The position numbers and the translations under genes were made by a program. From Irineochytrium annulatum (Eukaryota; Chytridiomycota; Chytridiomycetes; Chytridiales; Chytridiaceae): a DNA stretch of 10,806 nt. Location of the stretch: the NCBI GenBank assembly GCA_027600665.1, contig JADGJL010001035.1, positions 1 to 10,806 of the forward strand. Direction: 5' to 3'. Below the pieces are notes generated by a model. It worked only from the letters and a program-made list of their open reading frames with translations, did not search any database and had not been told where the DNA came from. Shown piece after piece: positions 1-7,029 of the stretch (positions within the stretch are counted from its first letter, which is position 1; every line of letters begins with the position of its first letter).

Positions 1-345
1 GGCCTGCCGCTCGTGGCGCCCCCGACGCCCTCCTCGACCCCCCTCCTCTCCTCGGACGCGGCGGCCACCATCTCCGACGAGGCGGCCTTCGTGGCCCTGT
101 ACGAGCCCCTGATCACCCAGACGGGCACGGGGGCCGACAAGCGCTTCTGCTGCCCGTTTGAGAGGTGCGCCCTGCCGCCGAGCAAGAGGAGGCACAACGT
201 CAAGGGGCACCTGATGAAGCACTTTGCCGGGAGGCAGAGGAAGGAGGTGTGCGGGAAGGTTGGGTGCGGGAAGAAGTTTTACAGGGTGTACGAGAGGAAG
301 GCGCACGAGGTTGGGTGCTGCGGTGGAGGGGGGAAGAAGGAGTGA
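1..345 (+). CDS. C2H2/C2HC zinc-finger protein, 3' end only (partial)
   Basis: The frame is open from the left edge to a TGA at 343-345 and gives 114 visible residues; the start lies outside the window. After a Pro/Ser/Thr- and Ala-rich linker come two zinc-finger modules. The first is Cys51-x4-Cys56-x13-His70-x3-His74 (nt 151-222). The second is Cys84-x4-Cys89-x12-His102-x3-Cys106, so its last ligand is Cys rather than His. The second finger carries the CGKKFYR pattern of classical C2H2 fingers. The protein ends in a Gly-rich, Lys-containing tail (GGGGKKE). Two adjacent fingers near the C-terminus are typical of fungal DNA-binding regulators acting in the nucleus. DNA binding is inferred from the fold, and the target is unknown. 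It converges with the dioxygenase gene at 1114. A one-base longer spacer (x13) in the first finger is slightly unusual. The zinc-finger call is solid; the biological role is open. Confidence 0.82.
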   Translation, partial: GLPLVAPPTPSSTPLLSSDAAATISDEAAFVALYEPLITQTGTGADKRFCCPFERCALPPSKRRHNVKGHLMKHFAGRQRKEVCGKVGCGKKFYRVYERKAHEVGCCGGGGKKE

Positions 346-572
346 GACTTATAGTGGGTCGGTGAGCAGCGTTGTTGTTCGTTGCTGCTCAGGCCGTCTG
401 CCGGCCAGGTTATTCCTTTTCTGTTTTTAGGGTTCAATTTCTGGAAGTGACGCGTTCTTGCTATTTTTCTCTCCGCTTTTTGCTGGGTTCGCCTAATCTC
501 GGCTTGATAATACTGTTTATCCATGGTCCGACTCCTTTGCTTGGTCTATATGCTTAAAAATACATAATTTGC

Positions 573-764
573 ATGGTGAATGAAGATCTGTTGACAAACT
601 TGAGGATCCTGGCAAGAGAGAACCTCCCTCACCGCCAGCTCAGGCGCTTAGAGAAGCTCATCTGCGCTGGGGACCGTTTGCCGCACTCTGAGCGGTTTCC
701 CTCCATCCTTTTGATTCTTGCGTTAGTAGGCGGGGCATTCTCGTCCTCAGCAACACTCTTGTAA
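573..764 (+). other. Small ORF, 63 codons, possible membrane peptide (doubtful)
   Basis: An ATG at 573 opens a frame ending in TAA at 762-764. The first part of the product is charged and could form an amphipathic helix with several Leu, Arg and Glu. Residues about 43-63 are hydrophobic (FPSILLILALVGGAF), which would suit one membrane span. An AT-rich tract lies just upstream (taaaaatacataattt). I recognise no family. An ORF of this length can occur by chance, and it sits where 3' UTR would be expected, so I rate it low. Confidence 0.18.
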
Positions 765-1071
765 GCTTGCACGGAATTTGTATTATAGACTCACAAGAGA
801 TAAAGAGAATATTAGCTAGCATTGTACATGTATTGCTATTTGTCATGTATGAAAAACGAGATAAGCCATGCCACAATGGATGGCGGTTTAGTAAACAAGA
901 AAATAGCTGTTAGACTGTAATGCACGGAAAGTCTAGTTTAGGTGTAAAAAGGGATGCAATGCATAAACCATGGGAAAATGGAACAAAAAAAACAACTTGT
1001 AAACGAGAAGAAGGGATGAACGTCAGCGATGTGCGATGGAGAAATGTAAGAAAACCCCAAATGCATAAAAA

Positions 1072-1092
1072 ATGTAACATGTAAGATGTAAG
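1072..1092 (-). repeat. Three tandem heptamers in the dioxygenase 3' UTR
   Basis: On the + strand the unit ATGTAA(C/G) occurs three times head to tail at 1072, 1079 and 1086; a fourth ATGTAA lies at 1044. In the mRNA sense (minus strand) this reads CTTACAT, CTTACAT, GTTACAT and begins about 22 nt after the stop codon. It could be an RNA-protein binding site or a chance low-complexity stretch; no function can be assigned. Confidence 0.45.
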
Positions 1093-1113
1093 ACCAAAAA
1101 AGAAGGTCAGTGT

Positions 1114-3138
1114 TTAAAAGTCGCCCAGAATCGACCACTCCCTCGGGACAGGCGGCCCGCCAAACTTCCACGGCTTGAACGCGTTGTCCACGCTCGCGAC
1201 GGCGCCGGCCAGCTCCGGGAACGCCCTTCCGAGCACATCCGCCATCGAGCTCTTGGCGATCCAGTCGAGGCCGGCCTGGGTGTAAGTCGCGGCCGTGTAG
1301 TCGGTCGTCAGAAACCTGTCCGTCATCAGCCTCCTCGAGGCCATGAGCACGAAGAGCTGGAAGGCGGTCTCGCCAAAGGCGTAGCCCTCGGGTCTCGGCG
1401 ACTCGGCGAGCGTGCCGGTCATCAGGTCGAGGTCGTCGATGCTCGCGTAGGCGGCCTTGAGGGCCGCGACCGTCTCCGGGTTGTCGGAAACCTCCGAGAA
1501 GGATTTGGGCACGGTGAGGCCGAGGAGCTGGCGGAACTTCCTGTAGCGGGGCACGCCGCGCTCGCGGTCGCGGATCAGGTCGATGGTGGAGATGTCGAGC
1601 TTGAAGGGCATGCCGGGCTTGGAGAGGGACGTGAGGGCGGTCGGGAAGTTGTTGAGGACGAGGGCGCCGGGGTTGGTGGAGCCGAAGGTGTAGACGAGAT
1701 CGTCGAACTTCTCGGCCGCGAGGACGTTGGCGTGGTTGCGGAACGTGAGCTTCTCGAGAGGGTACGACGACGTGGGCTTGTTGGTCTCGTGGGAGAGGAC
1801 CGTGAGGTCGTCGGGGAGGAGGGAGTGGAAGCGGTAGACGGAGACGAACTCCTCCGTGAGGGTGAAGTTGACGTTTGCGAAGTCGGGTTTGGCCATGCCG
1901 ACGATGCCCGTGAGGTACTCGTTGTGGAGGCCGGCGGGGACGGACGACTGCCAGGCCTTGGGGAGGGTGCCATACCAGTTGCTGTGCATGGCAAGGCGAA
2001 GCCAGTCGTTGCCCAGGAGGGCGGGAGTCCACTCAACGGTGTGGATCTTGGCCTGGAGCGCGGAGTTGATGAGGCGGGCCACCTGGAAGATGTGCTCGTC
2101 GTCCCAGGTCGGGTTGTTGATGGCGAGCATCTCGCAGATATGGTTGTGCTCGCGGACCCACAGGTTGTGCATGATCGAGAGGCCCGTCCACCAGTTATCG
2201 TTGAAGCCGGTGATCTCGATGCCGTTGGGGCCGAGGGGGAGGAGACCCGTGGCGGCGTCGACGTTCAGCTTTCCGCCGGTGTGGGAGCGGACCTGGTTCT
2301 GAACCTCGGCCGTGGTCCCGTAAATCTGGTGGAGGTCCCACCAGTGAGTACCGTAGTTCGTGTAGGTGGCCGGGCGCGGGTCGGAAGGCGAGCGGGTGGT
2401 GTCCTTCAAGGTACGGCCGACGGGCATAACGGTCTGGTTGGCCCAAAGCGGGTCCCCCTCGGGGATGGGGACCATGAAGGGCTTTGAGTTGTCGGTAGTG
2501 GTGCCGTGTGTAAACCAGTCGTGGGTGTTGAACTGGATGTGGGCAGCTGATGCGAAAAATGAGTTAGCACTTCAACCCCGTAAGTAACGAAGGTAAGAAT
2601 ACACACCAGCCAACATGTTAATGGTCGTCGCGGGGATGAAGCCGTTTTTCCGGTGCAAAAGAGCCTCCGCAACGACCCTCGGGTTCGGGCTCAAGATCGT
2701 CTCGTCGCTGGGCGTGAAGGTCGCCGCGAGCGGCACATTCCTCCCGAACCTCATGCCCAAAGAACCCATGGCCGGGTTCTGCAGGTCGGTGCAGGTGCCG
2801 TCGATTTGTCGGTACTGGGTCTGCACGCCCTCGCAGGACTTGCCCATGGCAATATACTCGGCATTGGTGGTCGTGTCAAAGAGGTTGTGGGCGAGGCTGA
2901 TCGGGATGGAGGGTTAGCACGGAAATGTTTGCGAGTAAGAGTGGTAAATCAGGATAACGCGAGAATTCTTCCAGTCAAGACGGTTCCCCGTTCAACGTAG
3001 ATTGCAAAATGCTTACAGATGAGTGCGATCCAATGCGAGGAAGCCGACAGCGCCCACGAAGCCCATCTGCCACCATCTCCATACGGGGATCCACGGGAGC
3101 TCCAAGGCCCTCGCTGCGATGATGTGGACAGCGACCAT
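1114..3138 (-). CDS. Alpha-dioxygenase-like fatty-acid heme dioxygenase (three exons, 614 aa)
   Basis: Exons 3138-3017, 2896-2607 and 2546-1114 join in frame (1845 nt, 614 residues plus TAA). The only ATG in the first-exon frame upstream of the splice is at 3138; it has A at -3, G at +4 and a TATA-like box 73 nt upstream. The product belongs to the animal heme peroxidase / cyclooxygenase superfamily, closest to plant and fungal alpha-dioxygenases, which add O2 at C-2 of fatty acids. Distal heme His146 lies in IQFNTHDWFTHG. Then come WWDLHQIYGTTAEV (about 207-220) and LWVREHN (266-272). Tyr375-x-x-His378 in SVYRFHSLLPDD corresponds to the catalytic radical Tyr and proximal heme His of COX (YxxH). 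The C-terminal region FKPWKFGGP is also family-like. Length matches stand-alone alpha-dioxygenases (about 600-640). No P450 domain is fused, unlike fungal linoleate diol synthases (Ppo type). No signal peptide is obvious, so an intracellular or membrane-associated place is inferred. Substrate and regiospecificity are not readable here. Confidence 0.9.
2547..2606 (-). other. Intron 2 of the dioxygenase gene (60 nt)
   Basis: In the gene sense it starts GTGTGT at 2606 and ends TCAG at 2547. A CTAAC branch site (about 2568-2564) lies roughly 17 nt before the acceptor. Removal joins a phase-1 codon and restores the MLAAAHIQFNTHDWF stretch that carries the distal heme His. Retention gives a stop within the intron. 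Confidence 0.9.
2897..3016 (-). other. Intron 1 of the dioxygenase gene (120 nt)
   Basis: The donor GTAAGC is at 3016-3011 and the acceptor ATCAG ends at 2897, with a GTGCTAAC branch site about 15-20 nt before it. Splicing is phase 2 and yields RTHLLAHNLFDTTT, where the NLFDT block matches the N-terminal part of the family. An unspliced reading meets TAA at the donor itself. Confidence 0.85.
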
Positions 3139-3205
3139 AATGATGTAGGAGCAGGTGTCGAGCAGGTGAACAAGGTGCGGGACCGGAAGCCGGCCGGGAG
3201 CCCTT

Positions 3206-3213
3206 CTTATATG
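3206..3213 (-). promoter_or_regulatory. TATA-like box of the dioxygenase gene
   Basis: CATATAAG on the minus strand, with its TATAAG core at 3211-3206, lies 73 nt upstream of the ATG at 3138. No other ATG lies between the two. This supports 3138 as the start and implies a short 5' leader of about 40 nt. Confidence 0.6.
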
Positions 3214-3571
3214 AAGTAGGTAACCACGGTCCACGGCCGGATGACGAGTTGTTTGTAGGCTTTGCGCAAAGATGATAAAAATGAAATCAAGGGCTGAAAA
3301 TGTGTCTGGAATGTGTCTGGATGAGGGCAAAATTGAACGCACGTCACTTCTTCACCAGGTTCAGCGGCGAGTGTGTCTACGTCTTGGACCAGCCTGCAAT
3401 GTGAATTTTAGCGATCCGGCTCAGGCCGCCGCTTCGGAACGTACGCGGCCGGACGTCATCAGCTCGTCGGCAGGGGTGTTGAGGGGGTGGTGGTGATGGA
3501 GGTTCGGGGCGCAAGGAGCAGGATGAGCATGAAACCCTCCCTGTAGGAGGAGCAAACGCAAAAAAATTCAC

Positions 3572-3598
3572 TGCGCGAAATGCGCGGAATGCGCGAAA
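3572..3598 (+). repeat. Three tandem 9-bp units TGCGCG(A/G)AA
   Basis: Units at 3572-3580, 3581-3589 and 3590-3598 abut exactly; the outer two are identical and the middle one differs by a single base. CGCGAAA matches the yeast SBF (Swi4) consensus CRCGAAA, and its complement TTTCGCGC fits E2F TTTSSCGC. The array is 186 bp upstream of the peroxygenase ATG and 434 bp from the dioxygenase ATG. This makes it a likely regulatory cluster; which factor binds is inference. Confidence 0.6.
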
Positions 3599-3717
3599 GT
3601 AACATCCCCGTCATACATCCGTGACATGCTGTCATGCTGCCGTCGTGGTGCCGCGCTGCTTTTCCTTACTTTTTTTCACCTTTACTCAACTGATCTGGCA
3701 CACCAAAATCAAGCACC

Positions 3718-3725
3718 TATAATAA
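3718..3725 (+). promoter_or_regulatory. TATA box of the peroxygenase gene
   Basis: TATAATAA lies 66 nt upstream of the ATG at 3784, nearly the same distance as in the divergent dioxygenase gene (73 nt). No ATG intervenes between this box and 3784. Confidence 0.65.
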
Positions 3726-3783
3726 ACGGCCGTGTCGCGTCTTCCACACACCACCCCGATCATCCAACCCATATCCCACTACC

Positions 3784-4655
3784 ATGCTCCCCATCACCCT
3801 CGCGACCGTCCTCCTCGCCTCCTCGGCCTCCGCCTTCCCCGGCCACGCCCTCCGCCGTCGCGATGCCCCGGCCGTTGGCGCCTTCCAGCCCGCCTCCGAC
3901 TCCGACCTCCGCGGCCCCTGCCCCGCGTGGAACATCGCGGCCAACCACGGCTACTTCCCCCGCAACGGCGCAAACATCACGCAGGAGGTCGTCCAGGACT
4001 CCCTGTCGCAGATCCTCAACGTCGACAGGAGCTTCGTCGGCTTGCTGGCGAGCCCGGCTTTCCACATCAAGAGCCTGTTCGCGCCCTTGGGTATGCTGAG
4101 GCCGGATGAGAAGCTCCCTAACGGGACTGCGATCATCGACATCAGCGACTTGTCGCACCACGATGTGAGTGTTTTGTTTACGAATTGCAGACCGGGAGTT
4201 CATTGACCTAACGTTGTGTTTGTTGTTCCCCTCCAAAGATCATCGAGCACGACGCATCCCTCACGCGCCTCGACAACTTCTTCGGCGACAACCACCACCC
4301 GAACGAGTGGCTCATTGATCAACTCATCGCGGCATCGACCGACGGCAAGGTCTTGACCATCGCGGACGTGGCCCACTACCGCGTCGCCCGCTACAACGAC
4401 TCCAAGGCCACCAACCCGGAGTTCAAGTTCGGCTTGGGGCAGGAGGGCTTCGCGTGGTCCGAGGCCGCGCTCTTCATCCAGGTGCTCGGCGACGCGGACG
4501 GCAACGTACCAATCAAGTACATCAAGCCCTTCTTCCTGGAGGAGAGGCTCCCCATCGAGGAGGGGTGGACCAAGCCCGCCAAGCCCGTTACGCTGCTGAG
4601 CACCGGCGATATGATGGTCAAGCTTAAGGCCGTCGTTGGCGTTTTCTCGGGTTAG
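3784..4655 (+). CDS. Short (family I) unspecific peroxygenase, secreted heme-thiolate peroxidase
   Basis: Exons 3784-4164 and 4239-4655 give 265 residues ending in TAG; the ATG context is ACCATG. The protein belongs to the chloroperoxidase / UPO superfamily (Peroxidase_2), which uses H2O2 or organic peroxides to oxygenate or halogenate substrates. Residues 1-17 form a signal peptide ending ASA. An RRR at 24-26 looks like a Kex2-type propeptide site, leaving a mature protein of about 239 residues, normal for short UPOs. The proximal heme ligand is Cys46 in RGPCPAWN, followed by ANHGYFPRNG. E130-H131-D132-A-S134 is the short-type EHD motif: Glu, Asp and Ser for Mg2+, His131 for the acid-base pair with Glu202 in WSEAALF. 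The 71-residue His-Glu spacing is what I recall for MroUPO. FFLEERLP is another family block. N-glycosylation sequons are NIT (64-66) and NGT. Cys46 is the only Cys, so no disulfides, intra- or intermolecular, can form. Preferred substrate cannot be read. Confidence 0.93.
4165..4238 (+). other. Intron of the peroxygenase gene (74 nt)
   Basis: The donor is GTGAGT, a CCTAAC branch site lies at about 4206-4211, and a pyrimidine-rich tract runs into the acceptor AAAG ending at 4238. Splicing is phase 0 and places the EHDAS motif two codons after the junction. Confidence 0.92.
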
Positions 4656-4844
4656 AAACTGTTCACGCTTCTTAGCTGTGCTGTGCCGTTTCTGTTTTTA
4701 CTTCTTTTTGATATATGATGTCGTTCTCTTTTCTTTACAATGTTACATTTTCTTTGGTTCAAGCTGGTACATCTCGAGTTTCTTCCCCTCACTCAACACT
4801 TGCATGGCTCCTTTGCAATTCTCTCCGTTTCTATAGAGCCAACC

Positions 4845-4850
4845 AATAAA
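4845..4850 (+). terminator. Possible poly(A) signal of the peroxygenase gene
   Basis: AATAAA lies 190 nt after the stop codon in a T-rich 3' region. It is the only full match that I saw between 4656 and 4900. Fungal poly(A) signals are loose, so this is tentative. Confidence 0.35.
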
Positions 4851-4899
4851 CAGAATATTCTTGATGTCCTATTACTTGGTTTCTGCGTGCATGGCAACT

Positions 4900-4938
4900 C
4901 CGACGGCGATAGCGTCGGCCGCGAGGAAGTTCGACTTC
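4900..4938. repeat. Two adjacent small inverted repeats
   Basis: CCGACG at 4900-4905 pairs with CGTCGG at 4913-4918 around a 7-nt loop. GAAGT at 4926-4930 pairs with ACTTC at 4934-4938 around a 3-nt loop. Both are perfect but short, and they fall inside the 25-codon ORF at 4891-4968. Confidence 0.35.
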
Positions 4939-5194
4939 GACATGGTAGCTAACATTGCCGCGATATAGGGCCCATGTCCCGTCACTGTCCCGCTGCCGCC
5001 AAAGTGGCCTTCTGGGTCTAGCTATGGGCTTCTGTTGTGGAAGTGGAAGATTTGGAACGCCGATGGAGTCAAACTTCCGACGAGGACATGACCGCATTTT
5101 GCCTGTTTGCTCTGCCATGCTCTTCATCACCGTCAGTGGCGCCTTGCTTTACAAATTCGTTAGATCCCAGACCATCGGAACACGCGACGAAGCG

Positions 5195-5294
5195 CGGTCA
5201 TGGCAACGCGGAGGATGGCCCGTAATGCCAAGGGACGTCACGCCGCAGGACAGACCCACTGGTTGGCCCTTGCGGAGGCTCGGTCATGGCAACG
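5195..5294 (+). repeat. 14-bp direct repeat pair
   Basis: CGGTCATGGCAACG occurs at 5195-5208 and again at 5281-5294, 86 bp apart. The bases around them are only loosely alike. This could be a remnant duplication or a paired binding site; I see no terminal repeats or transposase around it. Confidence 0.45.
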
Positions 5295-5451
5295 GCCCCT
5301 TCCACGCGACCAACGACGCTCGGTTCTCAGACTGCCTTTCAATGGGTTGGTGCCGATGGCCATGTCGTGGGCGGCTAAGACGAATGAGGCGACCAACTGT
5401 CGTCCCACATTTTTCACGCAACTAGCCGCTCCCACCGTGAAGCCTTCTGGG

Positions 5452-5516
5452 CCAATCCGACTCACCAAATAGACCTCTTATCCCCCACGAACCAATCGCA
5501 GCCCCAACCAGCCAAT
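5452..5516 (+). promoter_or_regulatory. Cluster of three CCAAT boxes
   Basis: CCAAT occurs at 5452-5456, 5492-5496 and 5512-5516, all in the same orientation and 220-284 bp upstream of the zinc-finger ATG at 5736. CCAAT is the core of the fungal HAP / CBC complex site. The clustering suggests real promoter elements, though the pentamer is short. Confidence 0.45.
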
Positions 5517-5735
5517 GGAGTGATACGCAGGATGTTCAGGAGGTCAGGGACGCGTTTCTCACCTCCGACGAGTGCAGAGGCGCGACCCCTGACGCTGTCC
5601 ATGGCGTTTGCTGCTGGATGTTAACTGACAGGGCGTGCCGAGACACGGGCTTGGTGAGCGGAGCAGTTGGAAGAGGCTGCGATAAAGAGGCGCCCACACC
5701 CCTCGTCCGGCCACGCGCTGCATCCTCCTCCGACG

Positions 5736-6428
5736 ATGAACGCCATCGCGCACCTCCTCCACTCGCAAGACCGCGGTCCATCCCCGCCCTTGTCGCCACC
5801 CTTTGCATCCCCTTCTTCCCGATCCGAGATGCCCCCCGCGTGGAACACGATGCTGCGGACGCCTTCTCCCTCCACGCCTGCGACCGCGACCCAATCCAAG
5901 ATCGCCATCGCGGCCCTCCTGAACCCGTGCCCCGTCCCCGTCGCGACGCCTCCTCCATCTCCTTCACTCTCGTTAGAGTCACCCCCGCGCTCGGCTTCTC
6001 TATCCCGCCCCTCCTCAACTCGGCACCTTCCTTCCACGCTTGTATTCCCGTCGCCAACCGCCGCCGCCTCAACAATCCCTTGCCCCCATCCAACCTGCCC
6101 GCGCCTCCTCCTCACGCCTCATGCCCTCCGGTCGCACATGCGGTGCCATGCCGCCGCCGACCATCTGTGCGATGTTACCGGGTGCGGGACGAGGTTCAGG
6201 AGACGGCATGATCTCGCCAGGCATCGACGGAGCGTCCATGGATTGGGGAGTGGGGCAGGGGACGCGGAAGGCGGATCGGGGAAGGGCAGGTTCGGGTGCA
6301 AAGACTGTGGAAAGGTGTTCCCGAGGAGCGACGCGCTGAGGAGGCATGGCGGACGAGGGTGTAGGGGGAGGAGGAGAGAGCAGCCAGGCATTACAGAATT
6401 AGAGAATGAAAAAGGCGACTTACGATAA
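5736..6428 (+). CDS. C2H2 zinc-finger transcription factor, three fingers (230 aa)
   Basis: The frame is open further upstream, but the first ATG is at 5736 and the stop TAA at 6426-6428; no intron is needed. Residues 1-115 are rich in Ser, Pro, Thr and Ala and probably disordered, with a short hydrophobic-helix-like patch SKIAIAALLNP (54-64) that could be a docking or activation motif. Three fingers follow. Finger 1 is C116-x4-C121-x12-H134-x3-H138. Finger 2 is C145-x4-C150-x12-H163-x4-H168. Finger 3 is C188-x2-C191-x12-H204-x4-C209, a C2HC finger with the core CGKVFPRSDALRRH. Fingers 2 and 3 are separated by a Gly-rich linker of about 19 residues, longer than the usual TGEKP. A basic RGRRR stretch after finger 3 could serve nuclear import. 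Sequence-specific DNA binding is inferred from the family; target genes are unknown. It lies downstream of the peroxygenase on the same strand. Confidence 0.85.
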   Translation: MNAIAHLLHSQDRGPSPPLSPPFASPSSRSEMPPAWNTMLRTPSPSTPATATQSKIAIAALLNPCPVPVATPPPSPSLSLESPPRSASLSRPSSTRHLPSTLVFPSPTAAASTIPCPHPTCPRLLLTPHALRSHMRCHAAADHLCDVTGCGTRFRRRHDLARHRRSVHGLGSGAGDAEGGSGKGRFGCKDCGKVFPRSDALRRHGGRGCRGRRREQPGITELENEKGDLR

Positions 6429-7029
6429 GGCGACTGGAAGGGGGAGGGGGATAGATGTCAAGGGAGTTATTGTAGAACGTAGTGGGGAGGTCACCTCTCT
6501 TCTTTCTCTCTCGAATTTGGTTGTACACATAATTCATTCTTCGACTTTGTATCTTTATTGGATGTAGGCTGGTAGCAATATCTTGGCATTAAGTAGTATA
6601 GGCGCTGGTCGCCAGTAATTAGCAAAATAGACTATATGCAGGCTATTTTTATGGATACACCGATGACTGCTTCTTCGCACCATATGTGAAGGGAAAACTG
6701 TCATCTCAAGGTACCATTACAATATTTAGAGAAATAGAGAAATATGATGTTGACCTTTTCAACTAGTGCACTGCAGCAACATGGCCTTGAACGGTCATCA
6801 CTGTCCAGCCACAATTTAAGGCCAGCGTGGGTATCAAGCAGTAGGCAAGATGTGACAAGATGACAGTGCGGAGGCATAGGTATTGCATACATTTACAGCT
6901 ATCTTAGTCCTACTCTAGAATAACTTCGTCATAGCAGTATGTCGTTGCACTTGTTGAGAGTTGAGATGAGCTTTTGTACCTTGTGCATGACGACATTAAG
7001 TACGACAAAATTGGCGAGAATGGCATCAA
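6429..7029. other. Intergenic region, zinc-finger 3' UTR to tRNA
   Basis: About 600 nt of AT-rich sequence with no recognisable gene, tRNA or repeat. The first 150 nt, containing CT-rich and T-rich tracts, are probably 3' UTR. Small ORFs on both strands here show no motif and I do not support them. Confidence 0.5.

Larger units (their letters stand above)
346..1113. other. Convergent intergenic region / 3' UTRs
   Basis: This stretch of about 770 nt lies between two convergent genes and is more AT-rich and T-rich than the flanking coding DNA. It holds no tRNA, and no conserved coding sequence that I can see. One ATG-initiated 63-codon ORF (573-764, +) is noted separately as a weak candidate. 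The part next to 1114 should be the 3' UTR of the minus-strand gene and carries the heptamer repeat at 1072-1092. I could not assign a poly(A) signal to either gene with confidence. Confidence 0.6.
3139..3783. promoter_or_regulatory. Shared divergent promoter region (645 bp)
   Basis: This spacer separates the start codons of the head-to-head dioxygenase and peroxygenase genes. It carries a TATA-like box for each gene and the three tandem TGCGCGRAA units. It also has a CRE-like GACGTCAT at 3452-3459, and several CGG/CCG triplets at about 3416-3452 of the kind bound by fungal Zn2Cys6 factors. No convincing ORF lies in it. Site assignments are by consensus only. Confidence 0.6.
4656..5735. other. 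Long intergenic region between peroxygenase and zinc-finger genes
   Basis: This is about 1080 nt with no gene that I can support. The first 200 nt are T-rich peroxygenase 3' UTR. Around 4890-4970 lies a 25-codon ATG ORF overlapping two small inverted repeats. Around 5190-5300 a 14-bp direct repeat occurs. The last 300 nt have three CCAAT boxes and should be the promoter of the gene at 5736. Longer ORFs across 4831-5425 have odd composition and no recognisable motif. Confidence 0.55.

Noticed and set aside
938..2032. 364-codon minus-strand ORF
   Set aside because: Out-of-frame shadow of the dioxygenase exon, rich in Arg, Pro and His with no motif; the true frame has all catalytic residues.
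1732..2487. 251-codon plus-strand ORF
   Set aside because: Antisense shadow of the dioxygenase exon caused by GC-rich codon usage; Val/Gly/Glu-rich with no domain.
3139..3342. N-terminal extension of the dioxygenase frame up to 3342
   Set aside because: The far end is GTG, not ATG, and the TATA-like box falls inside this stretch. The first real ATG is at 3138.
4831..5425. ORFs of 99 and 156 codons on opposite strands
   Set aside because: No motif, basic and biased composition, mutual overlap; the longer one begins with TTG. I treat them as noncoding.
5667..5735. Upstream extension of the zinc-finger frame
   Set aside because: The first codon there is TTG; the first ATG is 5736.
5536..6115. 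Minus-strand ORFs of 111-185 codons
   Set aside because: Antisense shadows of the Ser/Pro-rich part of the zinc-finger gene.
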